A stretch of DNA of 34,420 nt, from the NCBI GenBank assembly GCA_016929905.1, contig JAFGHX010000286.1:1-34420 (forward strand), written 5' to 3'. This document shows positions 17,659 through 25,840 of this stretch, in pieces; within the stretch, counting starts at the first letter, position 1, and every line of letters begins with the position of its first letter. The notes under the pieces were generated by a model that was not told where the DNA came from, made no database searches, and worked only from the letters and a program-made list of their open reading frames with translations. The position numbers and the translations under genes are program-made. Source of the stretch: Kiritimatiellia bacterium. GTDB taxonomy: Bacteria > Verrucomicrobiota > Kiritimatiellia > JAFGHX01.

Positions 17659-19999
17659 TCCGGGTTTCAGCCTGGACGGCTCCGCTGCCGTGCGCCTCCC
17701 GCGCGATGATCTCGTCCTGGACTGCCGGGTCCAGCAGCGTGAAGAACTGGCTGAACCCGGCGACCCGCACGACGAGATCGCGGTAGGCCTCGGGGTTCGC
17801 CTGCGCCGCGCGCAGTACCGAGCAGTCCACGCAATTGACCTGCAGTTCCTGGCCGCCCTGTCCGAAGTAGGCGTTCAGCATCGTGCGCACCTTCTCCCGT
17901 TCGGCGGGGTCGGCCAGCATGTGGTGCTGGAACCGGATATTGGCGTTGTAGCCGCACTGCCAGCTCTTGATCGGGTGCATCATGAGGATGGAGTTCAGCA
18001 GCGCGGTCGGCCCCTGTTTCTCCGTTCCGGTCGCGGCCGCCACGGAGCTGGCCAGTGGCGTTCCAGCCAGGCGTCCGTCCGGGGTGGCGCCGGTGCGGCG
18101 CCCCCCGGAGACGTGGCCGGAGGCGGTGATGTGCACGTTGCCGTACGGAGTCCCATCGCGCGGGTCGCGGCAGTAGCGCTTCACGGGTTCGTCGCGCATG
18201 CGTTCGACGCGTGCAACCAGATCGCGCAAGGCTTCGTGGTCGTTCCCGTGTTTCGGCGCCGCCAACAGCCTGGCGCGCAGCGGTTCATGGCCTTCGAAAT
18301 TCGCCGCGCACGCGGCGGCGACCTCCGCCAGGGACGCCGCCCCTTGCTCATAGACCACCGCGCGCAATGCGGCCAGGCAGTCCACCATATTGGCGAACGC
18401 GCTGCCGCCGCAGGACATGATGTTGTATTTCGTCCGCTCGCTCATGTCGCGGCCGCGCTGGATGCAGCCGTCGAACAGGCACGACGTGAACGGCGTCTGC
18501 GCCCAGCGCATCTGGCTCGTGAGCACCTGGATCCCGTGCTCGTAGGAAGCCTTGACCTGCCGGCGGATCAGATCGGCCGTGGCGCGGGCAAGCGCGTCGA
18601 ACGTGCTCAGTTCGCCCGGCGCCGGGATCGACGGATCCGCCTCGCGCTCGCCGGCGTACCCCCTGCCCTGCGTCAGCGCGCGCTCCAGCGCGCCGAGATA
18701 CCCGCAGTCCGCACCCGGGTTGAAATACGCCTTGCCCGGGATCGCCAGCTCGTTGCAGCCGGCCGGCACATAGTCGAAGGCGTCCTCCGGGCTGACGCCC
18801 AGTTCCATGAACATGAACGGCACGGCCGTGTCGCTCATGAACAGCGGGAAGCACGTGCGCCCCGCCAGCGTCTGCAGGCAGAAGTCGAAGAAGTCCTGGT
18901 CGATCCCCGGATGCCAGCGGACCCAGACCAGCGGTTCCGGCAACGCCATGTTTTCGGCCGCCGCCACGAAGAGCCAGGACAGTTCGTTGGTCTGGTCGTC
19001 CCCGCGCGGGGTCGACCCCGCCAGGCAGACGCCCTGCGTCAGGTTGTGCTGGCCCCAGACGGTGTTGTCGCGCATCTTCAACAGAAGATTCTCGCACAAG
19101 GTCAGCGCGTCGCCGTCGGTCAACAGGCCCGCCTGCCGGTCACGCAGGTAGAAGGGGTAGAGAATCTGGTCGATCCGATGCGGGGTACAGGAGTAGCCGT
19201 GCCCCTCGATATGAATGGCCTGGTGACACAGCCAGACGAGCTGCATGGCTTCCCGGAAGTGGTCCGGCGGCTCGTGCGCGATCTTCGCGCAAATCCGCGC
19301 CATCTCGCGCAGCTCCCGCGCGCGCGGGGGGTCCGGGACCTCGCCGGCAAGCGCGCTCAACCGTTCGCCGTAGCGACGGCTCCATTCGGACACGCCCAGA
19401 ACCGACTGCTCCGCCGCGGTCAGAAATTCGAGCACGTCCGGCTCCGACTCCCCGCTGCGCCGTTCGCGAATCTTACGCAGGATCCCGTCCAGCCCGATCT
19501 GAAGCAGCTCCCGATACGACGGGCTGAGATGCCCCTGGCACGAACAGAACTTGTAGCCTTGCGGCGCCGAGGCCGCCGCGCCGGTCGCCACGCCCACGAA
19601 CGCGCGATGCCGCCCCTGCATGTTCCGGTCCGTCCAGTACTCCCGCAAGTCCGACGGGATGCGGGTCAGGCACTCGGCGAACCCGTCCGTGGTTCCGCGC
19701 CGGCCCGGATAGCCCGGTGCCGGAAAACCGATCTCCGCATGGATCGGCGAACCGCCCGGCCGCTCCGTAAGGCTGCCGGCCAACTTGTCATGCTCGCGAA
19801 TGAACAGCGGCACCGTCCGCAAGTGCTCTCGAAACGCCAGCCCCTTCTTCACGATCCAGGCCGCCCCCTCGTTCGCCTCGAAGACCCGCCTGTACGTGTA
19901 GGCCTTGTGCAGCCCGAGCGTCGTGGGCGAATCCAGAATGTCGCGGCGCAACGCCGCCATGGCTCCCGTCTCGTGATCAGCCGGCAACACGAATTTCAT
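17570..19999 (-). CDS. glycyl radical enzyme, PFL-like family
   Basis: An 809-residue cytoplasmic, oxygen-sensitive radical enzyme. The glycyl radical motif RVAGFSQFF has the radical Gly at 748. The catalytic loop is AGCNE with Cys415 and Glu417. A single Cys followed two residues later by Glu is the pattern of dehydratase/lyase-type enzymes; true pyruvate formate-lyase has two adjacent cysteines. The usual Val of GCVE is Asn. The substrate cannot be named. GGGGGAGG precedes the ATG at 19999; open frame further upstream is only high-GC read-through across the regulator gene. About 60 residues follow the Gly, against about 25 in PFL and glycerol dehydratase, and the extension runs antisense into UroD-like-1. 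No radical-SAM activase gene is in the window. Confidence 0.9.
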   Translation of the reverse strand: MKFVLPADHETGAMAALRRDILDSPTTLGLHKAYTYRRVFEANEGAAWIVKKGLAFREHLRTVPLFIREHDKLAGSLTERPGGSPIHAEIGFPAPGYPGRRGTTDGFAECLTRIPSDLREYWTDRNMQGRHRAFVGVATGAAASAPQGYKFCSCQGHLSPSYRELLQIGLDGILRKIRERRSGESEPDVLEFLTAAEQSVLGVSEWSRRYGERLSALAGEVPDPPRARELREMARICAKIAHEPPDHFREAMQLVWLCHQAIHIEGHGYSCTPHRIDQILYPFYLRDRQAGLLTDGDALTLCENLLLKMRDNTVWGQHNLTQGVCLAGSTPRGDDQTNELSWLFVAAAENMALPEPLVWVRWHPGIDQDFFDFCLQTLAGRTCFPLFMSDTAVPFMFMELGVSPEDAFDYVPAGCNELAIPGKAYFNPGADCGYLGALERALTQGRGYAGEREADPSIPAPGELSTFDALARATADLIRRQVKASYEHGIQVLTSQMRWAQTPFTSCLFDGCIQRGRDMSERTKYNIMSCGGSAFANMVDCLAALRAVVYEQGAASLAEVAAACAANFEGHEPLRARLLAAPKHGNDHEALRDLVARVERMRDEPVKRYCRDPRDGTPYGNVHITASGHVSGGRRTGATPDGRLAGTPLASSVAAATGTEKQGPTALLNSILMMHPIKSWQCGYNANIRFQHHMLADPAEREKVRTMLNAYFGQGGQELQVNCVDCSVLRAAQANPEAYRDLVVRVAGFSQFFTLLDPAVQDEIIAREAHGSGAVQAETRISSPGPLLSRSGPIPTCGAAGRGSCACLS

Positions 20000-20112
20000 G
20001 CCCCTGCCTCCCCCGTGCCCTTCCACGCAGCTCGCCCGGCACAAACCGGGCTGGTCCGCCCGCCCTGAAACAATACGGAGTCGACCAACAAGTTCATCCC
20101 ACAAACATGCGG

Positions 20113-20134
20113 TTATTGCCACTAAATGCAATAA
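20113..20134. promoter_or_regulatory. palindromic operator candidate between GRE and AraC-2
   Basis: TTATTGC at 20113-20119 and GCAATAA at 20128-20134 form a perfect 7-bp inverted repeat with an 8-nt spacer. It sits in the AT-rich part of the 228-bp gap between the divergent glycyl radical enzyme and AraC-2 genes. It could be a regulator site serving both. Confidence 0.45.
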
Positions 20135-20153
20135 TAGCTTAGCATTCCCCCGG

Positions 20154-20181
20154 TTGACAAGACGACGGACCCGTGTAAAAC
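20154..20181 (+). promoter_or_regulatory. sigma70-like promoter candidate for AraC-2
   Basis: A consensus -35 TTGACA (20154-20159) is followed after 16 bp by TAAAAC (20176-20181), with TATACT also at 20183-20188. The AraC-2 ATG at 20228 has AGGGAGG at 20211-20217. The -35 is perfect but the -10 is weak. Confidence 0.4.
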
Positions 20182-20227
20182 TTATACTTATCCGGTTATC
20201 AAACGGCAACAGGGAGGTCTGTCCGTC

Positions 20228-21115
20228 ATGTCTGCTGAACGCGACCCACGAAGCCGGCACGGGAGTCAGGGCGCGGCGCCCGGGAGGTTGGCCGTACTGG
20301 AGGCGGACGGTTTCGCGGACAGGATTCAGGGCGGATCGACCAGACTTCGGTTCGACCCGTACTTCCACAGTATCAGCCCGCTTTCGAACTGGCGGTCGGG
20401 GCGGCGGGTTCTGGACACGCACCTGCTCAATTTCGTACCGCAAGGCGAAGGGTGGGTGGAGTGCGAAGGGCGGACTCATCCGTTCCGCGCGGGCGCTTTC
20501 ATCTGGTTCAGTCCGGGCGCGGCGCACGAGGTGGTGTTCAATCCCGCGATGCGTCACTACATGAAGTTCGCGCTGTGGAGCGGCGCGAGCCAGTATCGGC
20601 TGCGCGACGATTTCGTGATTGTGGAGAACGCGTGGGAACTGGCCTACTTCTCGGAGCAGATCCTGCGCGAGCTGAACCAGGAATTGCCGTTGCGCGACCT
20701 GCGTTGCCGGGCCATGCTGACGATGCTGTTCACCTCCATGCAGCGCAAGCGCCGGCAGGCGGCGCGCGGGGCCCGGCTCCTGAACCGGGCCCAGCAGCGC
20801 CGCCTGCGCCGGTTCGTCAGCCGCAACGTGCACCGCGGTCTGAGTGCCGCGGATCTGGCGGGGGCAGTGGAGCTGTCGCTGGACTACTTCTCCCGCGTAT
20901 TCAAGCAGACCTACGGGCTCTCGCCCCGGGAGTGGCTGCTACGCGAGCGCATGCGGCTGGCGGTCGGCAGGATGGCCACCACGGACCACACGCTCCAGCA
21001 GATCGCCTTCCAATTGGGCTACCACTACCCGTACCTGTTCAGCCGGCAGTTCAAGCAGGTCTTCGGCATGAGCCCGCGCGCCTACCGCCGGCAACACGCG
21101 GAACTCGCGCGGTGA
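20228..21115 (+). CDS. AraC-family transcriptional regulator (second of three)
   Basis: A 295-residue regulator. The N-terminal cupin-like domain (about 50-130) includes LNFVPQGEGWVECEGRTHPF and FIWFSPGAAHEVVF. The C-terminal AraC domain has LSAADLAGAVELSLDYFSRV, then TYGLSPREWLL and LQQIAFQLGYHYPYLFSRQF with the closing FGMSPRAYRR. It is divergent from the glycyl radical enzyme gene and most likely its regulator. AGGGAGG lies 10 nt before the ATG. An Arg-rich basic stretch just before the DNA-binding domain is notable. Confidence 0.9.
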   Translation: MSAERDPRSRHGSQGAAPGRLAVLEADGFADRIQGGSTRLRFDPYFHSISPLSNWRSGRRVLDTHLLNFVPQGEGWVECEGRTHPFRAGAFIWFSPGAAHEVVFNPAMRHYMKFALWSGASQYRLRDDFVIVENAWELAYFSEQILRELNQELPLRDLRCRAMLTMLFTSMQRKRRQAARGARLLNRAQQRRLRRFVSRNVHRGLSAADLAGAVELSLDYFSRVFKQTYGLSPREWLLRERMRLAVGRMATTDHTLQQIAFQLGYHYPYLFSRQFKQVFGMSPRAYRRQHAELAR

Positions 21116-21129
21116 CGCCGAACGGCAGA

Positions 21130-21310
21130 GCTGCCCGCAAAAGGACGCGAAAGAACCGCGAAAAGGAGAGAGCAAGGGCCTTGCGTCTGCGCCCCGGGCA
21201 CTTGGCTGGGGTGGAGTTGTTGCGGGAATCGAAAGGCTTGCCACGACGCGGCGCGTCGCAGGAGGCAACACGGTGTGGCAGGCGTCGTGGCAAGCCTCGA
21301 TTCCCGCAAC
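21130..21310 (+). repeat. composite hairpin repeat, copy 1
   Basis: The core at 21219-21310 is a long hairpin. GTTGCGGGAATCGA (21219-21232), two unpaired A, then GGCTTGCCACGACGC pair with GCGTCGTGGCAAGCC and TCGATTCCCGCAAC (ending 21310) around a 32-nt loop. An 89-bp flank (from GCTGCCCGC at 21130, with CGCGAAAGAA and CGCGAAAAGGAGAG) is also shared with the inverse copy at 23468-23646. It lies between convergent AraC-2 and the Spo0M-like gene. Confidence 0.85.
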
Positions 21311-21399
21311 GAGCGCCTTCGGAACGGAAAAGAAATCTGGTTTCGCGAAGCGAAACGAAGCCGAATGGCGGACTTGGGAGTTCCGCTCCCGCCATTCGG

Positions 21400-21942
21400 C
21401 TACGCCGAGCCGACGTTCAGCGGTTTGTAACCGCTGTCGGGGTCGTTGCCGGCGGCTTCGAGCCGGCCGCGGATCCCGTAGCTATGCCCGAGTTCCTGCC
21501 CGCTGGAGGCTGCGAGCCCGGCCGGCAGCGTGACCTGGCCCTCGACGGCTTTCGTTTCGTTTGCGCCCAGCACAAACGCATCGCACAGCCGGAAGGATTC
21601 GTGGAAGATGATCTCCGTGTTCAGGGCCGGCCGGTCCAGGTCGCCGTCGTCCTCGACGTCCCCGGCCGCGTCCTCCGAAAGCTCTGCCGGCTCGTCCGAA
21701 GCGTCCCCCTTCATCGTGTCTTCGGGCGCCGATTCCTCGACGGGCACCACCACGGTCTTGTGCCCGAGGAAGTCCACAAAGACGCCGTCCGATTTCACGG
21801 CCCGCCCCGTCGATTTCGCCACAACCTTCACCTCAAACGCCTGCCCCGGTATGACGGGGTCCGGCGCCCACTCGACCGTGACCTCCGCCGCCCCGCCGGT
21901 CAACGCGTCCGCCGCCTGCTTCAACTTGTCGAAAATGCCCAT
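21400..21942 (-). CDS. Spo0M-like, arrestin-fold protein
   Basis: A 180-residue protein starting MGIFDKLKQAADALTGGAAE. A beta-sandwich region follows (VTVEWAPDPVIPGQAFEVKV, VFVDFLGHKTVVV), then an acidic insertion of about 30 residues rich in Asp/Glu, and ALNTEIIFHESFRLCDAFVL. This resembles SpoOM/sporulation-control proteins, which are found well beyond spore formers and whose role there is unknown. The ATG at 21942 is chosen for GGGGAGG 6 nt upstream; longer frames upstream are unsupported. Single-gene unit, convergent with AraC-2 and divergent from the oxidoreductase gene. Confidence 0.7.
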   Translation of the reverse strand: MGIFDKLKQAADALTGGAAEVTVEWAPDPVIPGQAFEVKVVAKSTGRAVKSDGVFVDFLGHKTVVVPVEESAPEDTMKGDASDEPAELSEDAAGDVEDDGDLDRPALNTEIIFHESFRLCDAFVLGANETKAVEGQVTLPAGLAASSGQELGHSYGIRGRLEAAGNDPDSGYKPLNVGSA

Positions 21943-22181
21943 GGCGTACCTCCCCGCAGCCTGCCGCGGCGGGGACCCCTCCCGCAGCCGCGTGCGCTTC
22001 CATGCCTGCCTCCTCCAAATAGCATTTTGTGCCGCCTGCGGCCAGCCCGAAATGGTCCTGATAAAATAATCCACCACAACGAGCAGACAGTCCATTCGGG
22101 ACGCGCGCACGCTGCTTCATACTTTGGGCGTAGCTACGTGCACGCAGGAAAGGATTCGCATCGAGCGGAAGAGAGGGCATC

Positions 22182-23282
22182 ATGGCAGAGCAAGCGGTCA
22201 AGGCAGGCATCATCGGTTGCGGCGCGATCAGCGGTATTTACCTGACGAACGCGAAGCGATTCGCGGCGTTCGACATCACGGCGGTGGCTGACACGCGGCT
22301 GGAGGCCGCGAAGGCGCGGGCCGAAGAGCACCAGGTGCCGAAGGCCTGCGGCGTGGAAGAGCTGCTGGCGGATCCGGAGATCGAGATCGTGATCAATCTG
22401 ACCCCGCACCGGTTCCACGGCCCGGTCGGGCTCCAGGCGGTGCAGGCGGGCAAGAGCGTTTACAACGAGAAACCGTTTGCCGTCCGGCGCGAGGAAGGCC
22501 AACGGATGATCGAGTCGGCCGCCCAGAAAGGCGTACGCACGGGCGCGGCGCCCGACACGTTCTTCGGGGGTGTGTGGCAGACGGCGCGCAAGCTGATCGA
22601 CGACGGCGCCATCGGCCGGCCGGTCGGTGCGTTTGCCTGCCTGCACGCGTTCAAGGCGCCGCCGCCCGCGCCGCCGAAAGCCGAGTCGGGCGAGTACCTC
22701 AGCTTCTACAAGACCGACTTCTTCACGTTCGGCGTCACGTGGAGTTTCGACCGCGGCCCGTACTACCTGCACGCGCTGATCCACCTGCTCGGCCCGGTCC
22801 GGCGCGTGACGGGCTCGACGGCGAAGGTCTGGCCGCAGGTCGAGGTGCAGACGCATTTCGCGGGTGTGCTCGACTTCGCGAACGGGGCGGTCGGCACCCT
22901 GGTCATCACCTCCGACGTGCACGCGACCGGCCTGCCGCACATCGAGATCTACGGCACGGAAGGCTCCCTGCGCTGCATCGACCCGAACGGCTTCGGCGGC
23001 CCTCCCCTGCTGTTGCGCCGGGCGCAGGACAAGGAGCTGACGCCGGTCGAGTGCCCGTTCGGCTACAACGGGAACAGCCGCGGGGTGGGCATCGCGGACA
23101 TGGCCGCTGCCATTCGCAGCGGCCGCCCGCATCGCGCGAGCGGGGAGATGGGCTATCACGTCATCGACATCATCCACGCCCTGCACGAGGCATCGGCCGA
23201 AGGACGCCACGTCGAACTCGAGAGCACCTGTCCCCAGCCCGCACCGTTGCCCCCGGGGCTGGCGGAGTGGACAATCGACTGA
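22182..23282 (+). CDS. Gfo/Idh/MocA-family NAD(P)-dependent oxidoreductase
   Basis: A 366-residue cytoplasmic dehydrogenase. The N-terminal Rossmann fold has AGIIGCGAISGIYL near residue 8 and VADTRLEAAKARAEEH. The EKPFA motif (around 98-102) supplies the Lys-Pro typical of the family. The C-terminal alpha/beta domain includes FGVTWSFDRGPYYLHALIHL with a conserved His. Family members oxidise or epimerise sugars, inositols and their derivatives; the substrate is not deducible. GAAGAGAGGG lies just before the ATG. It probably belongs to the same catabolic island as the glycyl radical enzyme and amidohydrolase. Confidence 0.93.
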   Translation: MAEQAVKAGIIGCGAISGIYLTNAKRFAAFDITAVADTRLEAAKARAEEHQVPKACGVEELLADPEIEIVINLTPHRFHGPVGLQAVQAGKSVYNEKPFAVRREEGQRMIESAAQKGVRTGAAPDTFFGGVWQTARKLIDDGAIGRPVGAFACLHAFKAPPPAPPKAESGEYLSFYKTDFFTFGVTWSFDRGPYYLHALIHLLGPVRRVTGSTAKVWPQVEVQTHFAGVLDFANGAVGTLVITSDVHATGLPHIEIYGTEGSLRCIDPNGFGGPPLLLRRAQDKELTPVECPFGYNGNSRGVGIADMAAAIRSGRPHRASGEMGYHVIDIIHALHEASAEGRHVELESTCPQPAPLPPGLAEWTID

Positions 23283-23467
23283 GGCGGCCCAGGCTGTGGA
23301 CGTAGATCGTCCCCGCCCCCTTCTGCCCGCGAAAACGCGCGAAAGCGGCCCGCCTTCGCCCGGAGGCTACGGCGCGGCACAGCGCGAAAGGGTCGGTCGG
23401 CTTGCACCGCGTCGTGGCATAGACCTGCCGCAACTTTGAACTGTGTTCGCCAAGCAACCCGGGCTAC

Positions 23468-23646
23468 GTTGCGGGAATCGAGGATTGCCACGACGCCCAA
23501 CAGCACGGGTTCACTCTTGGCGTCTGCGTCGTGGCAATCCTTTCGATTCCCGCAACAACTGTACGCAGGCCCGACAGCTAGCGCCTTGGCCCAAGGCCTT
23601 TGCCCCTCTCCTTTTCGCGCTTCTTTCGCGCCCTTTCGCGGGCAGC
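23468..23646 (-). repeat. composite hairpin repeat, copy 2 (inverse)
   Basis: The hairpin core at 23468-23556 repeats that at 21219-21310 in the opposite orientation, shown by the unpaired dinucleotide on the other arm and by the homologous flank lying to the right (to about 23646). The stem differs by a compensated pair: GGCTTGCC/GGCAAGCC in copy 1 is GGATTGCC/GGCAATCC here. It lies in the 446-bp gap between the oxidoreductase and amidohydrolase genes. The rest of that gap (23283-23467) shows no gene; it has another CGCGAAAGCGG-rich stretch near 23330. Confidence 0.85.
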
Positions 23647-23728
23647 ACTGCTTCCTGGCAGTCTTGAAAAACTGAGCCGAATCGGCTATCCCTTGATTCT
23701 GGTTGAACACCGAACAAGGGGGCACACC

Positions 23729-24532
23729 ATGCGAATCGTAGACTGTCACATTCACGCCGTTGGGGAAACGAATCCGAACGATCTGCTCAGGCAGATGGAC
23801 GAGACCGGGATCGACCGGGTCCTGATCCTGTCGAAACACCACCGCACGTCGCTGGAAGAGACGCGCGCAAACCTGCTGGAGACGAAGAAGCTGTTCGACG
23901 CCGCGCCCGACCGGATCGGCGGACTCGCCTACGTGAACCCCACGATCCCCGGCGTGACGGCTCTCACCCGGGACGCTCTCTCGGAGATGGGGTACACGGG
24001 CGTGAAGATCATTCCCGATCACTGGTTCGCCTATGAGGAACGGCTCGAACCGTTCTGGGAGAAGATGAACGAACTGGGGGCGAGCATCCTGTTCCATACC
24101 GGGATCCTGTACGGGAACGACGACGGCTCGCGCTTCTGCCAACCCGTCTATCTGGAGAAGCTGCTCTGGTACCCGCGGATCCGGTTCGGCATGGCGCACA
24201 TCTCCTGGCCCTGGTGCGAGGAATGCCTGGCCGTCATGGGCCGCATGCGCGCCGCGGCCGGAAAAGGTCATCACGAATGGCAAAGCTACATCGACCTCAC
24301 GCCGGGCACCCCGCCCCACATCCGCAAGCAGGCCGTCGCCAACGCGATCAGCTTCTGCGGCCCGGAGCGCATCATGTGGGGATCCGACGGCTGCGTACCC
24401 GACCGGCTGGGCGGGCAGCGCCGAATCCTGGAATCCGACCTGAAGATCTTCGACGAACTCGGACTGGACGAGAAGCAGAAGGAGCAAATCCTGTCCGGCA
24501 CCGCGGATAGCGTCTTCCCGGCGGGGGCCTGA
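23729..24532 (+). CDS. amidohydrolase (metal-dependent hydrolase, PF04909 type)
   Basis: A 267-residue TIM-barrel hydrolase. It starts MRIVDCHIHAVGE, with the metal-binding HxH at residues 7-9. Further signatures are GVKIIPDHW, SILFHTG with a barrel-strand His, FGMAHISWPW, and the C-terminal IMWGSDG with the catalytic Asp. This is the amidohydrolase-2 group, covering decarboxylases and lactonases for aromatic or sugar acids. AAGGGGG lies 6 nt before the ATG at 23729; frame open to 23600 is rejected because it runs through the repeat flank. The next gene is the convergent AraC-3. Confidence 0.88.
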   Translation: MRIVDCHIHAVGETNPNDLLRQMDETGIDRVLILSKHHRTSLEETRANLLETKKLFDAAPDRIGGLAYVNPTIPGVTALTRDALSEMGYTGVKIIPDHWFAYEERLEPFWEKMNELGASILFHTGILYGNDDGSRFCQPVYLEKLLWYPRIRFGMAHISWPWCEECLAVMGRMRAAAGKGHHEWQSYIDLTPGTPPHIRKQAVANAISFCGPERIMWGSDGCVPDRLGGQRRILESDLKIFDELGLDEKQKEQILSGTADSVFPAGA

Positions 24533-24554
24533 GCGTCTTCGCCCCGTGTTCCCT

Positions 24555-24634
24555 ATGACTCGATGACTCCGTGACTTGATGACGCCAGATCGTCGGACAC
24601 CCGGCGTCACGGCGTCAGGACGTCACGGAGTCAG
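24555..24634. terminator. inverted octamer repeats between convergent genes
   Basis: Four direct octamers of type RTGACTCS (24555-24586) are followed after 16 nt by four octamers of the complementary type (24603-24634). TGACTCCGTGAC (24564-24575) pairs perfectly with GTCACGGAGTCA (24622-24633). It lies between the convergent amidohydrolase and AraC-3 genes and may act as a bidirectional terminator. No T-tract follows, so it may simply be repeat DNA. Confidence 0.5.
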
Positions 24635-24678
24635 AAACCCTCATTCTTCGGCAACCGTCGACCCCCAACACCCAATTG

Positions 24679-25488
24679 CTACGGCTCCAAATGCGGCTGT
24701 CGATGTCGGAACTGCCCCGGCGTCGCGCCGGTCAAGCGCTTGAACGTTTTCGAGAGATGGTAGGCGTCGTAGAAGCCGGTGCGGGAAGCGATGGCGGCGA
24801 GCGTCAAGTCCGTTCGGGAGAGCAGGTCCTGGCAGGCCGCGATCCGTTTCCACAGCACGTAGCGATGCGGCGCCATGCCGTAGAGCCGGGAGAAGAGCGT
24901 GGAGAAGTAGGCCTCTTCGAGCGCGGCCATGCGCGCCAGCTCCGGCACAGGGAGCGGCTCGGCGTAATGGCGCTCAATGTGGCCCACCACACGGCTGAAC
25001 CGGGCGGCCAACTCTTCGCGAACGGCGGGGCCGGCCGTGTCGGCTTCCACGAGAAAGTGGCTGAGCAGCTGCAAGACCAGTCCGGTCGTCTCCCACGCGC
25101 GGTCCGGCCGCGCCTCAACGGTGCGGAACACGCGTTCCAGCCGCCGCATCATGGGGAGGATCCGGCGCCGCTGCGCACGCCTCGTCATGACGCACGGGCG
25201 CCGGCCCGGGAAATCGGGCCCGTACCCCTCGCGCACCACCAGATGCGTCCAGAATATCGTGATCTCGCAATAGCAGCCGAAACTCGCCTCGGTGAACGCG
25301 GGGATCAGGTACAGCCTGCCCGGCGTCAGCTCCAGAGACTGCCCGCGCTCACGCAGCCAGCCGCGCCCGTTCTCGATGTAGTAGACCCGCGTGTAGGGAT
25401 CACACGTGTTGGTCAACCCCCAGCGCGTGCTGAGGATGGAACGGTTGACGGTGAGGACACGGATCTCCAAGGGTGCCGGAAAACGCAT
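24679..25488 (-). CDS. AraC-family transcriptional regulator (third of three)
   Basis: A 269-residue regulator. The N-terminal ligand domain includes TRVYYIENGRGWLRERGQSL and PGRLYLIPAFTEASF. The C-terminal AraC domain has LPVPELARMAALEEAYFSTL, LYGMAPHRYVLWKR, LAAIASRTGFYDAYHLSKTF and GATPGQFRHRQ. It is transcribed away from the UroD-like-2 gene across 352 bp and probably controls it. The N-terminal sequence differs from the other two AraC proteins, so the ligand is probably different. Confidence 0.9.
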   Translation of the reverse strand: MRFPAPLEIRVLTVNRSILSTRWGLTNTCDPYTRVYYIENGRGWLRERGQSLELTPGRLYLIPAFTEASFGCYCEITIFWTHLVVREGYGPDFPGRRPCVMTRRAQRRRILPMMRRLERVFRTVEARPDRAWETTGLVLQLLSHFLVEADTAGPAVREELAARFSRVVGHIERHYAEPLPVPELARMAALEEAYFSTLFSRLYGMAPHRYVLWKRIAACQDLLSRTDLTLAAIASRTGFYDAYHLSKTFKRLTGATPGQFRHRQPHLEP

Positions 25489-25720
25489 GGCCGCCTCCTC
25501 CTCGTGACGATCCTGCCGTCGGCCGGAGCGGCGGGCGTGGAAGCCCGCCCTCCATCGTCTTGGCCCGACGCACGCTGCTGGACCCTGTCGTTTCCTCTGG
25601 AGGGCGCGCGCCTGCCCGCCGAAGCCTTGGCGCAGGCGGGTCCTCGCAAGCCGCGGCTACCCAGCGGCTTTCGACCCGACTTCGCCCTCGCGTGCCCCGC
25701 GAAGCCAGGAACCGCGAGCC
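25489..25720. other. GC-rich intergenic stretch without a gene
   Basis: No coding sequence is supported here. It contains a hairpin, GGCGGGC (25530-25536) with GCCCGCC (25543-25549), and GC-rich sequence of no recognised function up to the heptamer repeat at 25721. Confidence 0.5.
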
Positions 25721-25745
25721 GACCTTTGACCTTTGACCTTTGACC
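25721..25745. repeat. heptamer tandem repeat (TTTGACC)3
   Basis: GACC followed by three exact copies of TTTGACC. It abuts the AT-rich control region of UroD-like-2 and is one of several short-period repeats confined to gaps in this window. Confidence 0.9.
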
Positions 25746-25840
25746 AAGAATTATACATTCCCAACAAAGGTTTGTACATTGTATTTTCCTTTGTATTGCG
25801 TGATTCTAGCACAGAATCATACATTTACAAGGGAGAACGC
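25746..25840 (+). promoter_or_regulatory. AT-rich control region of UroD-like-2 with AraC-type half-sites
   Basis: TACATT occurs at 25754-25759, 25775-25780 and 25820-25825. The first two are direct repeats exactly 21 bp apart, the spacing typical of AraC-family half-sites. TGATTCT-AGCAC-AGAATCA (25801-25819) is a perfect 7-bp palindrome. AAGGGAG precedes the ATG. The strong AT bias against the surroundings supports a promoter here, and the neighbouring AraC-3 is the likely binder. Confidence 0.5.

Noticed and set aside
17570..19999. Pyruvate formate-lyase proper (pflB)
   Set aside because: The active-site loop has a single cysteine followed by Asn-Glu in place of the adjacent Cys-Cys pair of PFL.
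20000..20833. N-terminal extension of the glycyl radical enzyme by 278 codons
   Set aside because: It runs antisense through the AraC-2 gene and the promoter region, while a strong Shine-Dalgarno and the family-like N-terminus begin at 19999.
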